Source of the DNA: Pseudomonadota bacterium
GTDB taxonomy: Bacteria; Pseudomonadota; Alphaproteobacteria; Rhizobiales; Tepidamorphaceae
Reading direction: 5' to 3'
NCBI GenBank assembly: GCA_023458595.1
Contig: JAEWYT010000079.1
Coordinates: forward strand, 1-64,000
Length of the DNA: 64,000 nt
In this document: one piece after another, positions 43,697 to 54,805 of the stretch
How positions within the stretch are numbered: the stretch's first letter is position 1
Layout: each line of letters starts with the position of its first letter
Position numbers and translations under genes: made by a program
The notes under the pieces: model-generated
What the model saw: the letters and a program-made list of their open reading frames with translations, nothing else
Told to the model about the DNA's origin: nothing
Database searches by the model: none

Positions 43697-44527
43697 TCAC
43701 TCCGTCGGCGCCATTACGATCGCGTCGGCGATCGCCAGCACCGTTTCGGGCAGCGCCGAAGCGGACACGACCGGCGAAAAGACCTCGGCATTCCGCACCG
43801 CCGCCACGGTGGTACGAAGCTCCTCGGGCGCGAGTCGTCGCACGAATAGTTCGCCAGCAAGACCATAGCCTGTGGTCATGCCCATCAGTCCGGCCGAATG
43901 CTTCCGAACATCGACGTCCGGCAGCAGAATGCCGGCGACTTCGCCGCCGAACTCCGAAAAGTCCGAGAGCCCCCCGTCTTCCGCGACGATCCAAAGCATC
44001 GCCCCCTGATGGGCGAGAAGGCGATGGACGGGGCTCAGCATCTCGTCGACGAGAGCGAGGTCGATTCCCCTCGCCCGCTCGATGATTGCGACCGCGCGGC
44101 TTCCCGCCTCCAGCAGCGGCCGAAGCAGGCCGGCTAGGAGAAGACCCGCTTCGTCGAGCGCGTCATCCGCCTCGGGCCCCGCGGCTTCCCGAAATTCGAA
44201 CAGGCGCCGGGCCAACATAGTTATGCCCGGGACGACGGGAACCGGCTGGCCGCCCGAAGCCGTATGATCCGCACCCAGATGAGAGAGCACTGTGGCCAGA
44301 CACTGCCAGGCAGGCGTCACGCTGATCGCCCCGGCCTCTCGGGATTGGGCCGAAGCGGCCGCATCGGCGAGCCGGTCGGCACCTGGATCGACGAACCAGA
44401 CGGACGGCCTGAGCAGCGAGCGTTCGCACCTGAAAGCACTGATTGCCGCGACCGGGTCATCCGGCCAGCCGTCCGCGGCGCCCACTAGGTGGGCGCCGTA
44501 GCCGCGGCACAATGGTGCAAACCGCAT
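43697..44527 (-). CDS. Apc5-like subunit of ketone carboxylase
   Basis: A 276-residue (about 29 kDa) protein with no catalytic motif I can name; Ala- and acidic-rich with long helices predicted. It is called only by position: fifth in an operon whose other members match apc1-apc4, with bal next. The Aromatoleum Apc5 subunit, which is needed for activity but loosely bound, is about 34 kDa as I recall, so the size is compatible. Sequence evidence on its own is weak. Confidence 0.55.
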   Translation of the reverse strand: MRFAPLCRGYGAHLVGAADGWPDDPVAAISAFRCERSLLRPSVWFVDPGADRLADAAASAQSREAGAISVTPAWQCLATVLSHLGADHTASGGQPVPVVPGITMLARRLFEFREAAGPEADDALDEAGLLLAGLLRPLLEAGSRAVAIIERARGIDLALVDEMLSPVHRLLAHQGAMLWIVAEDGGLSDFSEFGGEVAGILLPDVDVRKHSAGLMGMTTGYGLAGELFVRRLAPEELRTTVAAVRNAEVFSPVVSASALPETVLAIADAIVMAPTE

Positions 44528-44548
44528 GGCGTCGAATTCCGTTTTGCC

Positions 44549-46753
44549 TCAGAGCATGACGCCCTGGATCGCCGATGCGGGCATCGTGCTTTGCGGATTG
44601 CCAGCGTAGATGACGGTCGGATCCTCCCATGAGCCGTAGTACGGCACGTCCGCGGGCGGCTTCGGCTTCGTCCACTCGGCCTCGAACTCGGCGAACGGCC
44701 TGCCGCGGGCGATACGCGCCTTGCGCTCTTCGTCGCGCAATCCGGCCGTCGCCTCCTCGTCGACCAGCAGGGTATCGGCGTCGTAGGCGACCTTGTACAT
44801 CTCGCGAGCGACCCAGTCCGAGATCAGACCATCACGCAGGTCCTTGACGACCAGTTCGGGATTGCGTTCGAGCACGTCGCCATAACCACCGCCACAGCCC
44901 TGCACCTGCATGTAGAGCTCGCCAGGCTGACAGATGTCGAATTGCAGGCCCGTGTGGCGCGTCTCGTAGCTCGCGCCCTTGAACGGCTGTTCGTTCATGA
45001 TCTCGACGATGTCGTAGCGCATGAGTTCGGGACTCTTCTCGACGGCTTCAAGGGTATTGACCCCCTTGACCAGGCACAGGGGATAGCAGTGTGAGGAATA
45101 GCCGCCGAACAGGCCGGGGGCGCCGGGGAACTTGGAGCCGATCGAGCAGTTCATGAAGCCCCAGAGCGGGCTGTCCTGATAGGTCAGGATCTGCATGTGG
45201 CCATGACCTGAGCGGAACTTGCCGAAGCCCTGGTTGTCCTTCATCAACCGCCGGTAGCTCATGCCGACGATCGGCAGTTCGTCTTCCAGCACCTCCGTCT
45301 CGCCGAGATCGACATAGGCGCCGAAGATCGGCGCGATCGTGTGCTCACCGTCGCGGTTGCGCCTTGCGCCGCCGCCCATACCGTTGATGTCGGTCGTGAT
45401 GTTGCCAACGAAGAAGCCGTGCTGGGTGAAGCCGCCGTAGATAAAGCCGGAGATCATGTTCCACCACGCCGCATGAACCTCGGTCGCCTTGGCCGGGTTG
45501 CCGGCAAAGACATTGTTGAACAGGAATTTCATCAGACAATGCTCGACCGCCGTAAAGGACGGAAAGAACGTCATCATCGATTGCGCGTTCGGCGATGCCG
45601 GCGAGCAGTTGAGCGCCGAGTTCGGGTCAGTCAGCACCTTGACCGGCACGAGCACCGCCTGATTGCGCGGCAGATCTGGCCAGACGAAGTTCAGGAACAC
45701 CTGCGCGATCATGCCCTTCAGCGAGCACAGAACGGTATTGTTGGCGCGGTTCAGGAACTCCGGTGACGAACCGCGTAGGTCGATGATCATCTCTTTTCCC
45801 TTGATCTCGAGAGCGCAGTTGATCTTGATCGCGACGTTCTCGCGCAACGTGGAATCGGCGAAGTGGACGTAGCGCACCTTGCCGTCCGGAAGCGCCTCGA
45901 TACGCCGCTCGACCTCCTCGACAGTCGAGTCCAACGCATCGCGCATAGTGCCGATCACCGTTTCCAGGCCGTATTCCTCGATTACCTCGAGAAGGCGTTC
46001 ACGCATGCGCATCGTGGCGGCAAGCTTGGCGCGCATGTCCTCGAGCTGGAGCTTCGGATCGCGCACCGAGTTCTGGAAATAGGTGACAAGATCCTCGCGC
46101 AGCTTGAAGTTCTCGCCGCAGCGCATCGGCGAAATCTTCAGACCCTCGTCGTAGGGACTCTGGGCCGCCGACGGCATGCCGCCCGGCTCGCATGCGCCGT
46201 TTTCGCCCTCGTGGATGATCGAGCCGGCCCAAGCAACCAACTCGCCCTTGTGGAAGATCGGCAGCAGGCAACTCTGGTCGGTGTTGTGGATGTTCCCGAA
46301 CCGGGCGTCGTTGTGCATGAAGATGTCACCGTCCCGGATGCCCACGGTCGGCTCGTCCTTCCAGTACTTCAGGATGTACTTGATCGGATGGTGGGCGAGG
46401 ACCGAGAACAGCAGCACGCCGTTCGACGAGGCGATCGATAGGTCGCCTGCGGCGCTGAACACCGCGCAGATCAAGTCGCCCCACTTCGCCCCCGGCGCGG
46501 AGCCGATGTGGGAGAGGATCTCATTGGCCTCGTTGGCGATCATCTGCAGCCGGTTGCGGATGACGGTGCGGGTGACCACGTCGACGGGCTGCTCGAGCGA
46601 ACGGATCTCGAGCGGCGTCTTCGGCGCCAGCGCGTGCGAGTTCATGATCTCGGGATCGGGGCCGCGGAACAGCATCTGCTGGTCCAGGAACTCCTTCAGT
46701 TCCATCTCGAAGGTGGCGTCGTCGATCTCGAAATTCTGCTGCGGAATGTTCAT
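44549..46753 (-). CDS. HyuB-like subunit of ketone carboxylase (Apc4-like)
   Basis: A 734-residue hydantoinase-B family protein: GDIFMHNDARFGNIHNTDQ (about 140-158), the metal-binding type region, and EDMRAKLAATMRMRERL; later GGYSSHCYPLCLVKGVN. HyuB-type subunits transfer the carboxyl group to the ketone or enol in acetone/acetophenone carboxylases. At 734 residues it is longer than the hydantoinase HyuB (about 560), as in ketone carboxylases. It follows the large HyuA-like subunit by 32 bases. Confidence 0.8.
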   Translation of the reverse strand: MNIPQQNFEIDDATFEMELKEFLDQQMLFRGPDPEIMNSHALAPKTPLEIRSLEQPVDVVTRTVIRNRLQMIANEANEILSHIGSAPGAKWGDLICAVFSAAGDLSIASSNGVLLFSVLAHHPIKYILKYWKDEPTVGIRDGDIFMHNDARFGNIHNTDQSCLLPIFHKGELVAWAGSIIHEGENGACEPGGMPSAAQSPYDEGLKISPMRCGENFKLREDLVTYFQNSVRDPKLQLEDMRAKLAATMRMRERLLEVIEEYGLETVIGTMRDALDSTVEEVERRIEALPDGKVRYVHFADSTLRENVAIKINCALEIKGKEMIIDLRGSSPEFLNRANNTVLCSLKGMIAQVFLNFVWPDLPRNQAVLVPVKVLTDPNSALNCSPASPNAQSMMTFFPSFTAVEHCLMKFLFNNVFAGNPAKATEVHAAWWNMISGFIYGGFTQHGFFVGNITTDINGMGGGARRNRDGEHTIAPIFGAYVDLGETEVLEDELPIVGMSYRRLMKDNQGFGKFRSGHGHMQILTYQDSPLWGFMNCSIGSKFPGAPGLFGGYSSHCYPLCLVKGVNTLEAVEKSPELMRYDIVEIMNEQPFKGASYETRHTGLQFDICQPGELYMQVQGCGGGYGDVLERNPELVVKDLRDGLISDWVAREMYKVAYDADTLLVDEEATAGLRDEERKARIARGRPFAEFEAEWTKPKPPADVPYYGSWEDPTVIYAGNPQSTMPASAIQGVML

Positions 46754-46785
46754 GGCGTTTCTCCGGAAGTCTTATCGTTGCTGGT

Positions 46786-48918
46786 TCAGCCGTCCTGGCG
46801 CACCGAGGCGAAGCCGCGCTCGTCCAGAGTCAGCGTCCAGCCGGGATAGATGACGACGGTCGTGTGCGGCGCCTCGACGATCGCATGGCCACGCACCTGT
46901 TCGCCGAAGGCGAGCTTGGCGTAGTCGTGCACGGACGTGTCGACGAAGCCGCCGGCACCGGCGAAATAGGCGACGCGACTACCCTTAAGCGACTGTCCGG
47001 CCGTGCCGTCGCGCTGGTGGCGGCTGGCGGCGGCGAGCTTCACCTTCTCCAACGGTACGTAGGAGACGACGCGGATGTTGTTGAGGTTGACGCCGACCTC
47101 GGGTGTCTGGCTGCCTTCGCCGAAGCGCTCGCCATAGGAGACGTGGAACCGCTTCACCACGTCGAACACTTCCTTGATTGATGAGAACTGCTGGTAAGGG
47201 CACTCCAGCGTGGTCAGGGCCAACTGGTCACCGTAACGCAGGTCGAACTCGACCCGGTACTGGATGTCCTCGAGCTTGTGACCGAGACGAACGATATCCC
47301 GCGTGCCACGCGCCTTGAGCTCGTCGATGATCCCGTTGATCTCGGAGAAATCATCGAGCAGCGCCTTGGTGTTGGCGTTGTAGAGATAGATGTACGTCGT
47401 GCGGTCGTAAATGTGCACCTGGTCGAGGTTGCCCGCCCCGACAGCCGAGAAGATTGCGGCATTGAGGGGAATGATCAGGTCGCGCACGCCGAGACCTTCG
47501 GCATAGCCGCACGCATGCGTCGGACCGTTACCGCCATATACCAAGCAGGTGAACTTGCGTGGGTCGAAGCCCTTCAGCGCCACCTCCTTGAAGATCGCCT
47601 GGGCCATGTTGTTGTCGACGATCTGACGGATTGCGACCGCCGCGTCCTTGATGTCGAGGCCGAGTGGCGTGCCGACCTTACCGATGGCCCGCTCCGCCCG
47701 CCTCCTCGCGAGCTTGGTGCGGCCCTCGTTGTAGTAGTCGGGGTTGAGATAGCCGAGCACGAGGTCGGCATCGGTGACGGTCGCCTCTGTGCCGCCCATG
47801 TCGAAGCAGGCGGGCCCCGGCTCGCTGCCAGCGCTTTCCGGGCCGACAGTGATCGATCGGATGGTCGAGTCGTAGCGGGCGATCGACCCCCCGCCCGCAC
47901 CGACCGCCGACAGGAACACCATAGGAATGTCGACCCGCCAGCGGTCGATGACGGGGGAGAACTCGTAGAACTTGATGCCACCGCCGGCGATCAGGCCGAT
48001 GTCGAAGCTGGTCCCGCCCATATCGGTCGTGATCAGGTTCTCAAGACCGAGTTCCTCGGCGAACTGCTCGGCGCCCGATAGGCCGGCAACCGGGCCCGCA
48101 TGGACCGTCTGCAGAGCGTGGGTACGGTTGAGCTGGCTCATGCCGCCGGTATTGTGGACGACCTGCATCGGCCGCCGGTAGCCGCCCTTGTTGAGCGCCA
48201 TCGAGAGGCTTCTGAGCCCGTATTGCATCTCGCGCTGCAGGTAGGCGTCGAGGATCGACGACATGGTGCGGGCGTACTCACCCTTCTTCAGCGATATGTC
48301 GTGCGAGCAGATGACTGGGAAGGAGCCGAGGAACGCGGTCGGATACTCCTCGAGGACGATCTCCTCGACGAGCTTCTCGTGCTCGTGATTGATGACGCCG
48401 TTCAGGAGCGACACGACGAAGCCGCGCACGCCCCGGTCGACCAGCACCTGGATCTGGTCGCGGATATCGTCGCGGCTGGCGGCGACCTTGACACGGCCCT
48501 TGAAGTCGATGCGCTCGCGGATGCCGACGATGCAGTCGCGTCCGATCAGCGGCAGCGGCCTGTCGGCGCCGGGCAGGTTCGCCTGGGCGGAGGCCGGCAG
48601 GCCGTCGGCATACTGCCGGCAACGGCCGATGACGATCGTATCCTCGAACCCGGCCGTGGTGATCAGCCCGAGGCGCGGCCCGGAGCGCTCGATCAGCGCG
48701 TTGGTGCCGAGCGTCGTCGCATACCGCACGGAGTTGATCTCGGAAAGCACGGTCGCGACATCGACGCCGAGTTCCTCGGCGGCGTTCGTCAGCGAGTTCA
48801 TGAAGCCTTCGGAGAGATTGAAGTGCGTGGTGGGCGCCTTGGCCTCGATACGCTTGTCGTCCCAGACGAGGAAGCAGTCGGTGAAGGTGCCGCCGATATC
48901 CACGCTAACCTGTCGCAT
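46786..48918 (-). CDS. HyuA-like ATPase subunit of ketone carboxylase (Apc3-like)
   Basis: A 710-residue HyuA-family ASKHA-type ATPase: phosphate loop VDIGGTFTDCFLVW at the N-terminus, RYATTLGTNALIERSGPRLG, TTDMGGTSFDIGL (about 295-310) and YGGNGPTHACGYAEGLG. It would phosphorylate the enolate or bicarbonate. ATG 48918 has GGAGG 8 bases upstream; GTG 48924 is the longer option. It starts 2 bases after the small subunit's stop. Two HyuA-like subunits in one operon are typical of acetophenone carboxylase, not of acetone carboxylase or hydantoinase. Confidence 0.8.
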   Translation of the reverse strand: MRQVSVDIGGTFTDCFLVWDDKRIEAKAPTTHFNLSEGFMNSLTNAAEELGVDVATVLSEINSVRYATTLGTNALIERSGPRLGLITTAGFEDTIVIGRCRQYADGLPASAQANLPGADRPLPLIGRDCIVGIRERIDFKGRVKVAASRDDIRDQIQVLVDRGVRGFVVSLLNGVINHEHEKLVEEIVLEEYPTAFLGSFPVICSHDISLKKGEYARTMSSILDAYLQREMQYGLRSLSMALNKGGYRRPMQVVHNTGGMSQLNRTHALQTVHAGPVAGLSGAEQFAEELGLENLITTDMGGTSFDIGLIAGGGIKFYEFSPVIDRWRVDIPMVFLSAVGAGGGSIARYDSTIRSITVGPESAGSEPGPACFDMGGTEATVTDADLVLGYLNPDYYNEGRTKLARRRAERAIGKVGTPLGLDIKDAAVAIRQIVDNNMAQAIFKEVALKGFDPRKFTCLVYGGNGPTHACGYAEGLGVRDLIIPLNAAIFSAVGAGNLDQVHIYDRTTYIYLYNANTKALLDDFSEINGIIDELKARGTRDIVRLGHKLEDIQYRVEFDLRYGDQLALTTLECPYQQFSSIKEVFDVVKRFHVSYGERFGEGSQTPEVGVNLNNIRVVSYVPLEKVKLAAASRHQRDGTAGQSLKGSRVAYFAGAGGFVDTSVHDYAKLAFGEQVRGHAIVEAPHTTVVIYPGWTLTLDERGFASVRQDG

Positions 48919-48920
48919 TG

Positions 48921-49280
48921 TCACACCTCCGTGCGCGTCGCGGCGCGCACCTTGAGCCAGTCGAGATCGAGCTCGATGTCATGGGTGATGGGGTGACCGG
49001 GCACGAGGTACTCGGCCTCGATCTGGGTGCCGCAGCTCGGGCAGTAGTATTCGAGTATGCGGCACCAGGTCGGATCGGGCGCGAAGGTGTACGCGTAGCG
49101 GCCCTCGTCGATCAGCGGGCGGTGCACCTCGCGCGGGTCACGCTCGTGCACCAGCAGGCCATACTTGTAGCTTTCGCGCGCCGGGCCGATCGGGTGATTG
49201 CAGGCGTGACAGTGCCAAGTCTCGGTCGAAAGGTCGACGTCGAGATACTCGGTAATGCGCTCGTTCTTGTCTTCGGACAT
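48921..49280 (-). CDS. Small zinc-ribbon subunit of ketone carboxylase (Apc2-like)
   Basis: A 119-residue (about 13.6 kDa) protein with two CxxC pairs, CHACNHP (about 24-30) and CPSCG (about 80-84), suited to a zinc site. It resembles the gamma subunit of acetone carboxylase and the 15-kDa Apc2 subunit, and lies between the two HyuA-like genes as in the apc operon. It is probably structural. Confidence 0.75.
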   Translation of the reverse strand: MSEDKNERITEYLDVDLSTETWHCHACNHPIGPARESYKYGLLVHERDPREVHRPLIDEGRYAYTFAPDPTWCRILEYYCPSCGTQIEAEYLVPGHPITHDIELDLDWLKVRAATRTEV

Positions 49281-49315
49281 ATCGGAATCCTCGGGAATTT
49301 CGTTGGAACGTTCGA

Positions 49316-51259
49316 TCAGGCGGCGCGCGTCAGCACAAACTGACCGTGGCCGTCGACCGACAGGTGCCAGCCGGCCGGCACAACGATGGTCGTGTCACAC
49401 GCCTCGACGATCACCGGTCCGGACAGGGCGCCGGCAGCCGCCAGAACCGCGTCGGCGTCGTAGATTTCCGTTTCCTGGGCACCGCCCTCCTTCCAGGTGA
49501 CGGTACGGCTGCCCTTCGGCTCAACCACGCCGGAGCCACCGATCGTCGGGAAGCCGACCTTGGGTAGTGAAGCGGTCGCCGTCAGGACGATCGCCTCGGT
49601 CTGCTTCCTGCCCTTTCCGGACAGCGCCGAGAGAAGCCCCTCCTTGTCGTAGGACGTCTCCGCGCCATCGCCTGGTCGCGACCAGGAGAGCGTGACGCCG
49701 GCCGCGCCGAAGCCCTCCCCCTTCATGTCGATCAGAGCACGCCGCTCGAGCGCATCGAGGACACCCGCGTCACCATTCAGCATGCCCTGATAGGCGTGCA
49801 CCACGTCGCTCGTGCCGATGCCGAAGGCGCTGTAGACGCTCGCCAGAGACGGCACGAGCACCTTACGGATGCCGGCGATGTTGGCGATCGCGCAGACATG
49901 CATCGGACCCGCACCGCCAAACGCGAGCAACGTCGCACCCTCGGGGCTGCGGCCGCGGCGGTCGAACTCGCCGGCGATATAGTCACCGATGCGCTTCTCG
50001 ATACCCTCGACGATGCGCACCGCCGCATCCTCGACCGACAGGCCGAGCGGATGAGCGACACGCTCGTCGACCGCCCGGCGCGCGCGCCCGGAGTCGAGAC
50101 GGATGCGCCCAGCGAGAACAGCGTCGGGGCCGAGCGTGCCGGTGACCACGTTAGCATCGGTCAGGGTTGGGCGGTCGCCGCCGAAACCGAAGGCCGCCGG
50201 CCCGGGAGCGGCGCCGGCGCTTTCCGGTCCGAGAACAAGCTGGCCCGACTCGACCTTGGCAATCGTTCCGCCGCCGGCGCCCAGCGCGTGTATATCGCGC
50301 AACGGCATCGACACCTCGACGTCCTCAACCTGCCCGTTCGCGGCCCCGTCTGCGCGAGCGTCGTGGATGAAGGCGATGTCGCTCGACGTCCCGCCGATAT
50401 CGACTGAGACGAGGTCGGCAATGCCGTACTGCCCAGCAAGATAGACCGAACCCTCGACGCCGCCGGTCGGACCGGAATTGTAGGTCTTGATCGCCGTCAC
50501 TTTGGCGACGCGGTTGGTCGTCGCGTCGTTGCCGAAGATGAAGAGCGGTCGGTTGTAGCGGGAGGAGCGCAGCACGTCCTCGGCCTTGTAGAGGAAGTGC
50601 TCGAGGGCAGGATGCAGGTAGGCGTTAAGGACGGCCGTCGCAGCCCTGCGGGCGATGTCCGGATCACCCGTGACCTCGGTCGAGAACAGCATCGGAAGGG
50701 CGCCGAGAATGTGCCGGGGATACTCCGATAGGAGGATCGACTTGACCTGCCGCTCGCTCGCCGCGGCGTCCGCGCCTGACAGGGCGATCACGAGCCGTTC
50801 CGCACCTTCGTTCAGGAGTTCTTCGGCAGCGACAAGGACCGCCGCTTCGTCGACACCGGCGTCGACTTCGAGACCGCGAACCCACTTCGCCGTGGGATCG
50901 AGGATGTCGCCAAGCAGACTTTCCGCGGCAAGCCCTTGGAAGGCCACCTCGTCTTTCCTTGACACGATGAGCCCCAGCTTCGGGCCAGAGCGCTGGATGA
51001 TCGCATTCGTGCCAATCGTCGTCGAATAGCGCACGCACGTCGTCTGCTTCAGCAGTTCGACAACGGTGGCGCCGGCCTGCTCGGCCGCCTGTTCGAGGAC
51101 CTGTCGGAAAGCGATCGTCAGATCGTGCGGCGTCGTCAGTACCTTCACCGAGAACAGCCGGTCGCCGTCTGAAAGGACGCCGTCCGTGAAGGTTCCCCCA
51201 TTGTCGATACTCAGCGTGAATCCGCGCGGCTTCGAAGTTTGGATCTCCTGAGTGGGCAA
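49316..51259 (-). CDS. HyuA-like ATPase subunit of ketone carboxylase (Apc1-like), first gene of operon
   Basis: A 647-residue HyuA-family ATPase with SIDNGGTFTDGVLSDGD, RYSTTIGTNAIIQRSGPKLG, SVDIGGTSSDIAFI and FGGAGPMHVCAIANIAG. Shorter than the second HyuA-like subunit, as Apc1 (about 70 kDa) is to Apc3 in Aromatoleum. TTG 51259 is the start, 6 bases after GGGAGG; an ATG at 51264 is in another frame. The sigma54 promoter at 51319-51334 lies 60 bases upstream. Confidence 0.8.
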   Translation of the reverse strand: MPTQEIQTSKPRGFTLSIDNGGTFTDGVLSDGDRLFSVKVLTTPHDLTIAFRQVLEQAAEQAGATVVELLKQTTCVRYSTTIGTNAIIQRSGPKLGLIVSRKDEVAFQGLAAESLLGDILDPTAKWVRGLEVDAGVDEAAVLVAAEELLNEGAERLVIALSGADAAASERQVKSILLSEYPRHILGALPMLFSTEVTGDPDIARRAATAVLNAYLHPALEHFLYKAEDVLRSSRYNRPLFIFGNDATTNRVAKVTAIKTYNSGPTGGVEGSVYLAGQYGIADLVSVDIGGTSSDIAFIHDARADGAANGQVEDVEVSMPLRDIHALGAGGGTIAKVESGQLVLGPESAGAAPGPAAFGFGGDRPTLTDANVVTGTLGPDAVLAGRIRLDSGRARRAVDERVAHPLGLSVEDAAVRIVEGIEKRIGDYIAGEFDRRGRSPEGATLLAFGGAGPMHVCAIANIAGIRKVLVPSLASVYSAFGIGTSDVVHAYQGMLNGDAGVLDALERRALIDMKGEGFGAAGVTLSWSRPGDGAETSYDKEGLLSALSGKGRKQTEAIVLTATASLPKVGFPTIGGSGVVEPKGSRTVTWKEGGAQETEIYDADAVLAAAGALSGPVIVEACDTTIVVPAGWHLSVDGHGQFVLTRAA

Positions 51260-51318
51260 GGCATCCTCCCTGATTGTACCCGTCCAGGCGTTTTTCGAGC
51301 CCGGTTCCGATACCAGTC

Positions 51319-51334
51319 AGCAAGGCATGTGCCA
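51319..51334 (-). promoter_or_regulatory. Sigma54 (-24/-12) promoter of the ketone carboxylase operon
   Basis: On the minus strand TGGCAC-ATGCC-TTGCT (51334-51319) fits the sigma54 consensus at every key base (GG at -24, GC at -12, 5-base spacer). It lies between a sigma54 activator gene and the carboxylase operon, in the right orientation. Transcription would start near 51308. Confidence 0.88.
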
Positions 51335-51374
51335 GTTTCTTAAGGTAGACAAAAATTGCTGGAAAGTCCGATAA

Positions 51375-51461
51375 TACTGGCGAATTCGCCAGTAATATTA
51401 TTCGTATTGTCGAGACAATTTCGTATCAACGCCTGTCTCGTGCGACAAAACCGTCTCGTGC
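51375..51461. promoter_or_regulatory. Activator-site cluster upstream of the sigma54 promoter
   Basis: TACTGGCGAATTCGCCAGTA (51375-51394) is a perfect 20-bp palindrome. ATTGTC-GA-GACAAT (51406-51419) and TGTC-TCGTGC-GACA (51434-51447) are further inverted repeats, and GTCTCGTGC occurs twice as direct repeats (51435-51443, 51453-51461), 18 bases apart. They lie 41-130 bases upstream of the -24 element, the usual range for an enhancer-binding protein. Which repeats the activator uses is not known. Confidence 0.6.
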
Positions 51462-51462
51462 T

Positions 51463-53349
<1,887 letters not shown>

Positions 53350-53793
53350 CGCGCTCCTCCCTGGACGGTCGGCTGGCATTGTCTCTGATTTATGCCGACA
53401 CTTGGCGCGGTTGCGCTGCGAGAGCTTGGTATGCGTTTCGGCCTAGTCTTATATCGCAGCGCTTACAACTAGCCTGTCAGAAACGCTATCATAGCATTCT
53501 TCGCATTGTCGACGCTGAACAGGACCGCGATTTCCGCAGCCTTCTCGGACGAGGCCATGTGGGCCGGGCTGATCGTTGCTGCTGCTCGACGGTACCGGGT
53601 CCCTACGGCGCAATAGGAAAGGCCGCTCGAAAGAAGTAGCGCGCCTCACCGGAGTCATCGAAACTTGAGCGTGACGGAGCGAAGGAACGGTGATGATCGC
53701 GATCAAGCATCTAATACCGCTCCTGAACACAAGCGCCATCGCGTCCGCGGATTGGAAATTATAAATATATTTCAAGTAGATGATCACCTAAGC
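53350..53793. other. Intergenic stretch, no gene recognised
   Basis: About 440 bases upstream of the activator gene. A few short open frames occur but none carries a family motif, and I see no convincing promoter. The right part leads into a radC relic. Confidence 0.5.
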
Positions 53794-53961
53794 CGACTTC
53801 TCCACAACCATCCCGGCTGCGATCCGACGCCCTCGCGCGCCGACGTCGACATGACCACGACCATCGTCGACATTGCCAGCCCCCTCAGCATCAGCGTCCA
53901 CGACCACGTCATCATCGACCGCGACGGCCATATGAACCTGCGCGGGCTGAAGCTGATCTGA
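53794..53961 (+). pseudogene. radC: radC 3' fragment (JAMM domain C-terminus)
   Basis: The last 55 codons read LLHNHPGCDPTPSRADVDM followed by IVDIASPLSISVHDHVI and DGHMNLRGLKLI, the C-terminal half of the RadC JAMM domain, with HxH and Asp ligands still present. The N-terminal two thirds of RadC (about 150 residues) are missing. An open frame extends back to 53665, but that part is unlike RadC. RadC-like genes are common on mobile elements, so this may be an island edge. Confidence 0.75.
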
Positions 53962-54150
53962 AGGCGGCAGCTCCGATGCCGAGGCGACAGGCGAAGGTGG
54001 TCGGTTTCCGGCAATGGCTTCCCGGTCGATTTCCGAAGGAGGAAGCTCGCGGATGAACCGGAAGCGGCTTTCCGCCGGCAGACCGGTGCTGCGCTGAAGC
54101 GGGCCGCGTCGGGTCTGGCGGTCACCGTCCCGCCCGATCGGGCATTCGAA

Positions 54151-54627
54151 CTAACCGCGCGCCCCTGCGACCGCAAAATCGGGCCCACGCGTTTCCTCAC
54201 CCGACGGACGCGGCGCTTTGAAGTCGCGTTCCGCCAGCATGATGTCCGCGAGGGTATAGCGATCCAACGTGGTGACGAACGAGGTCAATGCTTCGTTGAG
54301 GACGTTGGGCAGCCGACAGCATCTGGAAACCACGCACTGATTGCCGGTTGCGAAGCACTCGACCAGGGCAAAATCCGGTTCGGTCACGCGCACGATTGCC
54401 CCGAGATTTATCATTTCGGGACGTCTGGCGAGCGTAAACCCGCCCGACCGACCGCGCACCCCCTTCAGGTATCCAGTCTTCGTCAGGATATTGACGACTT
54501 TCATCAGGTGCGCGCGGGAGATCCCGTAGACCCTCGAGGTCTCCTCGATGGTGATCAGCCGATCGCCGGCGGACCCGGCATACATCAGCACACGCATCGC
54601 ATAGTCGGAGAATGTCGTCAGACGCAT
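54151..54627 (-). CDS. nsrR: NsrR-type Rrf2 family regulator
   Basis: A 158-residue Rrf2 protein that closely follows NsrR: RLTTFSDYAMRVLMYAGS, the HTH YGISRAHLMKVVNILTKTGY, the wing VRGRSGGFTLARRP, then three Fe-S cysteines C91, C98 and C103/C104 in FATGNQCVVSRCC, and LDRYTLADIM near the end. NsrR senses nitric oxide through its cluster and represses NO-response genes. ATG 54627 is chosen by alignment. The long upstream frame is not family-like. Its targets here may include the box at 60638-60660. Confidence 0.8.
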   Translation of the reverse strand: MRLTTFSDYAMRVLMYAGSAGDRLITIEETSRVYGISRAHLMKVVNILTKTGYLKGVRGRSGGFTLARRPEMINLGAIVRVTEPDFALVECFATGNQCVVSRCCRLPNVLNEALTSFVTTLDRYTLADIMLAERDFKAPRPSGEETRGPDFAVAGARG

Positions 54628-54794
54628 GTCTTTCCACCTGATCGGCGACGCGGCATCGTGGCGACCAGCACGCGTCGCCCGGCAAGAGGCACCGCCCCCC
54701 AACTACCGGTGCTTCGATCAGACCCGGCCCCGCCTCGCCCTCGGATGCTCACCGAAACCATGGAACACCTCCGGCCGGATATATAATCGATAGT

Positions 54795-54805
54795 AAATGA
54801 ATCTT
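54795..54805 (-). promoter_or_regulatory. NsrR-like half-site upstream of nsrR
   Basis: On the minus strand AAGATTCATTT matches 10 of 11 bases of the NsrR half-site AAGATGCATTT. The second half (CTATCGATTAT) matches poorly. It lies about 170 bases upstream of the nsrR start, so autoregulation is possible but weakly supported. The remaining intergenic DNA (54628-54987) shows nothing else clear. Confidence 0.35.

Noticed and set aside
44477..44497. GGCGCCCAC-TAG-GTGGGCGCC perfect hairpin
   Set aside because: It lies inside the N-terminal coding region of the Apc5-like gene, encodes ordinary residues, and has no T-run, so a terminator is unlikely.
44549..51259. Hydantoinase, 5-oxoprolinase or acetone carboxylase
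   Set aside because: Two HyuA-like subunits, a separate small zinc subunit, an extra 276-residue subunit and a following CoA ligase together fit the acetophenone carboxylase order better than the other enzymes.
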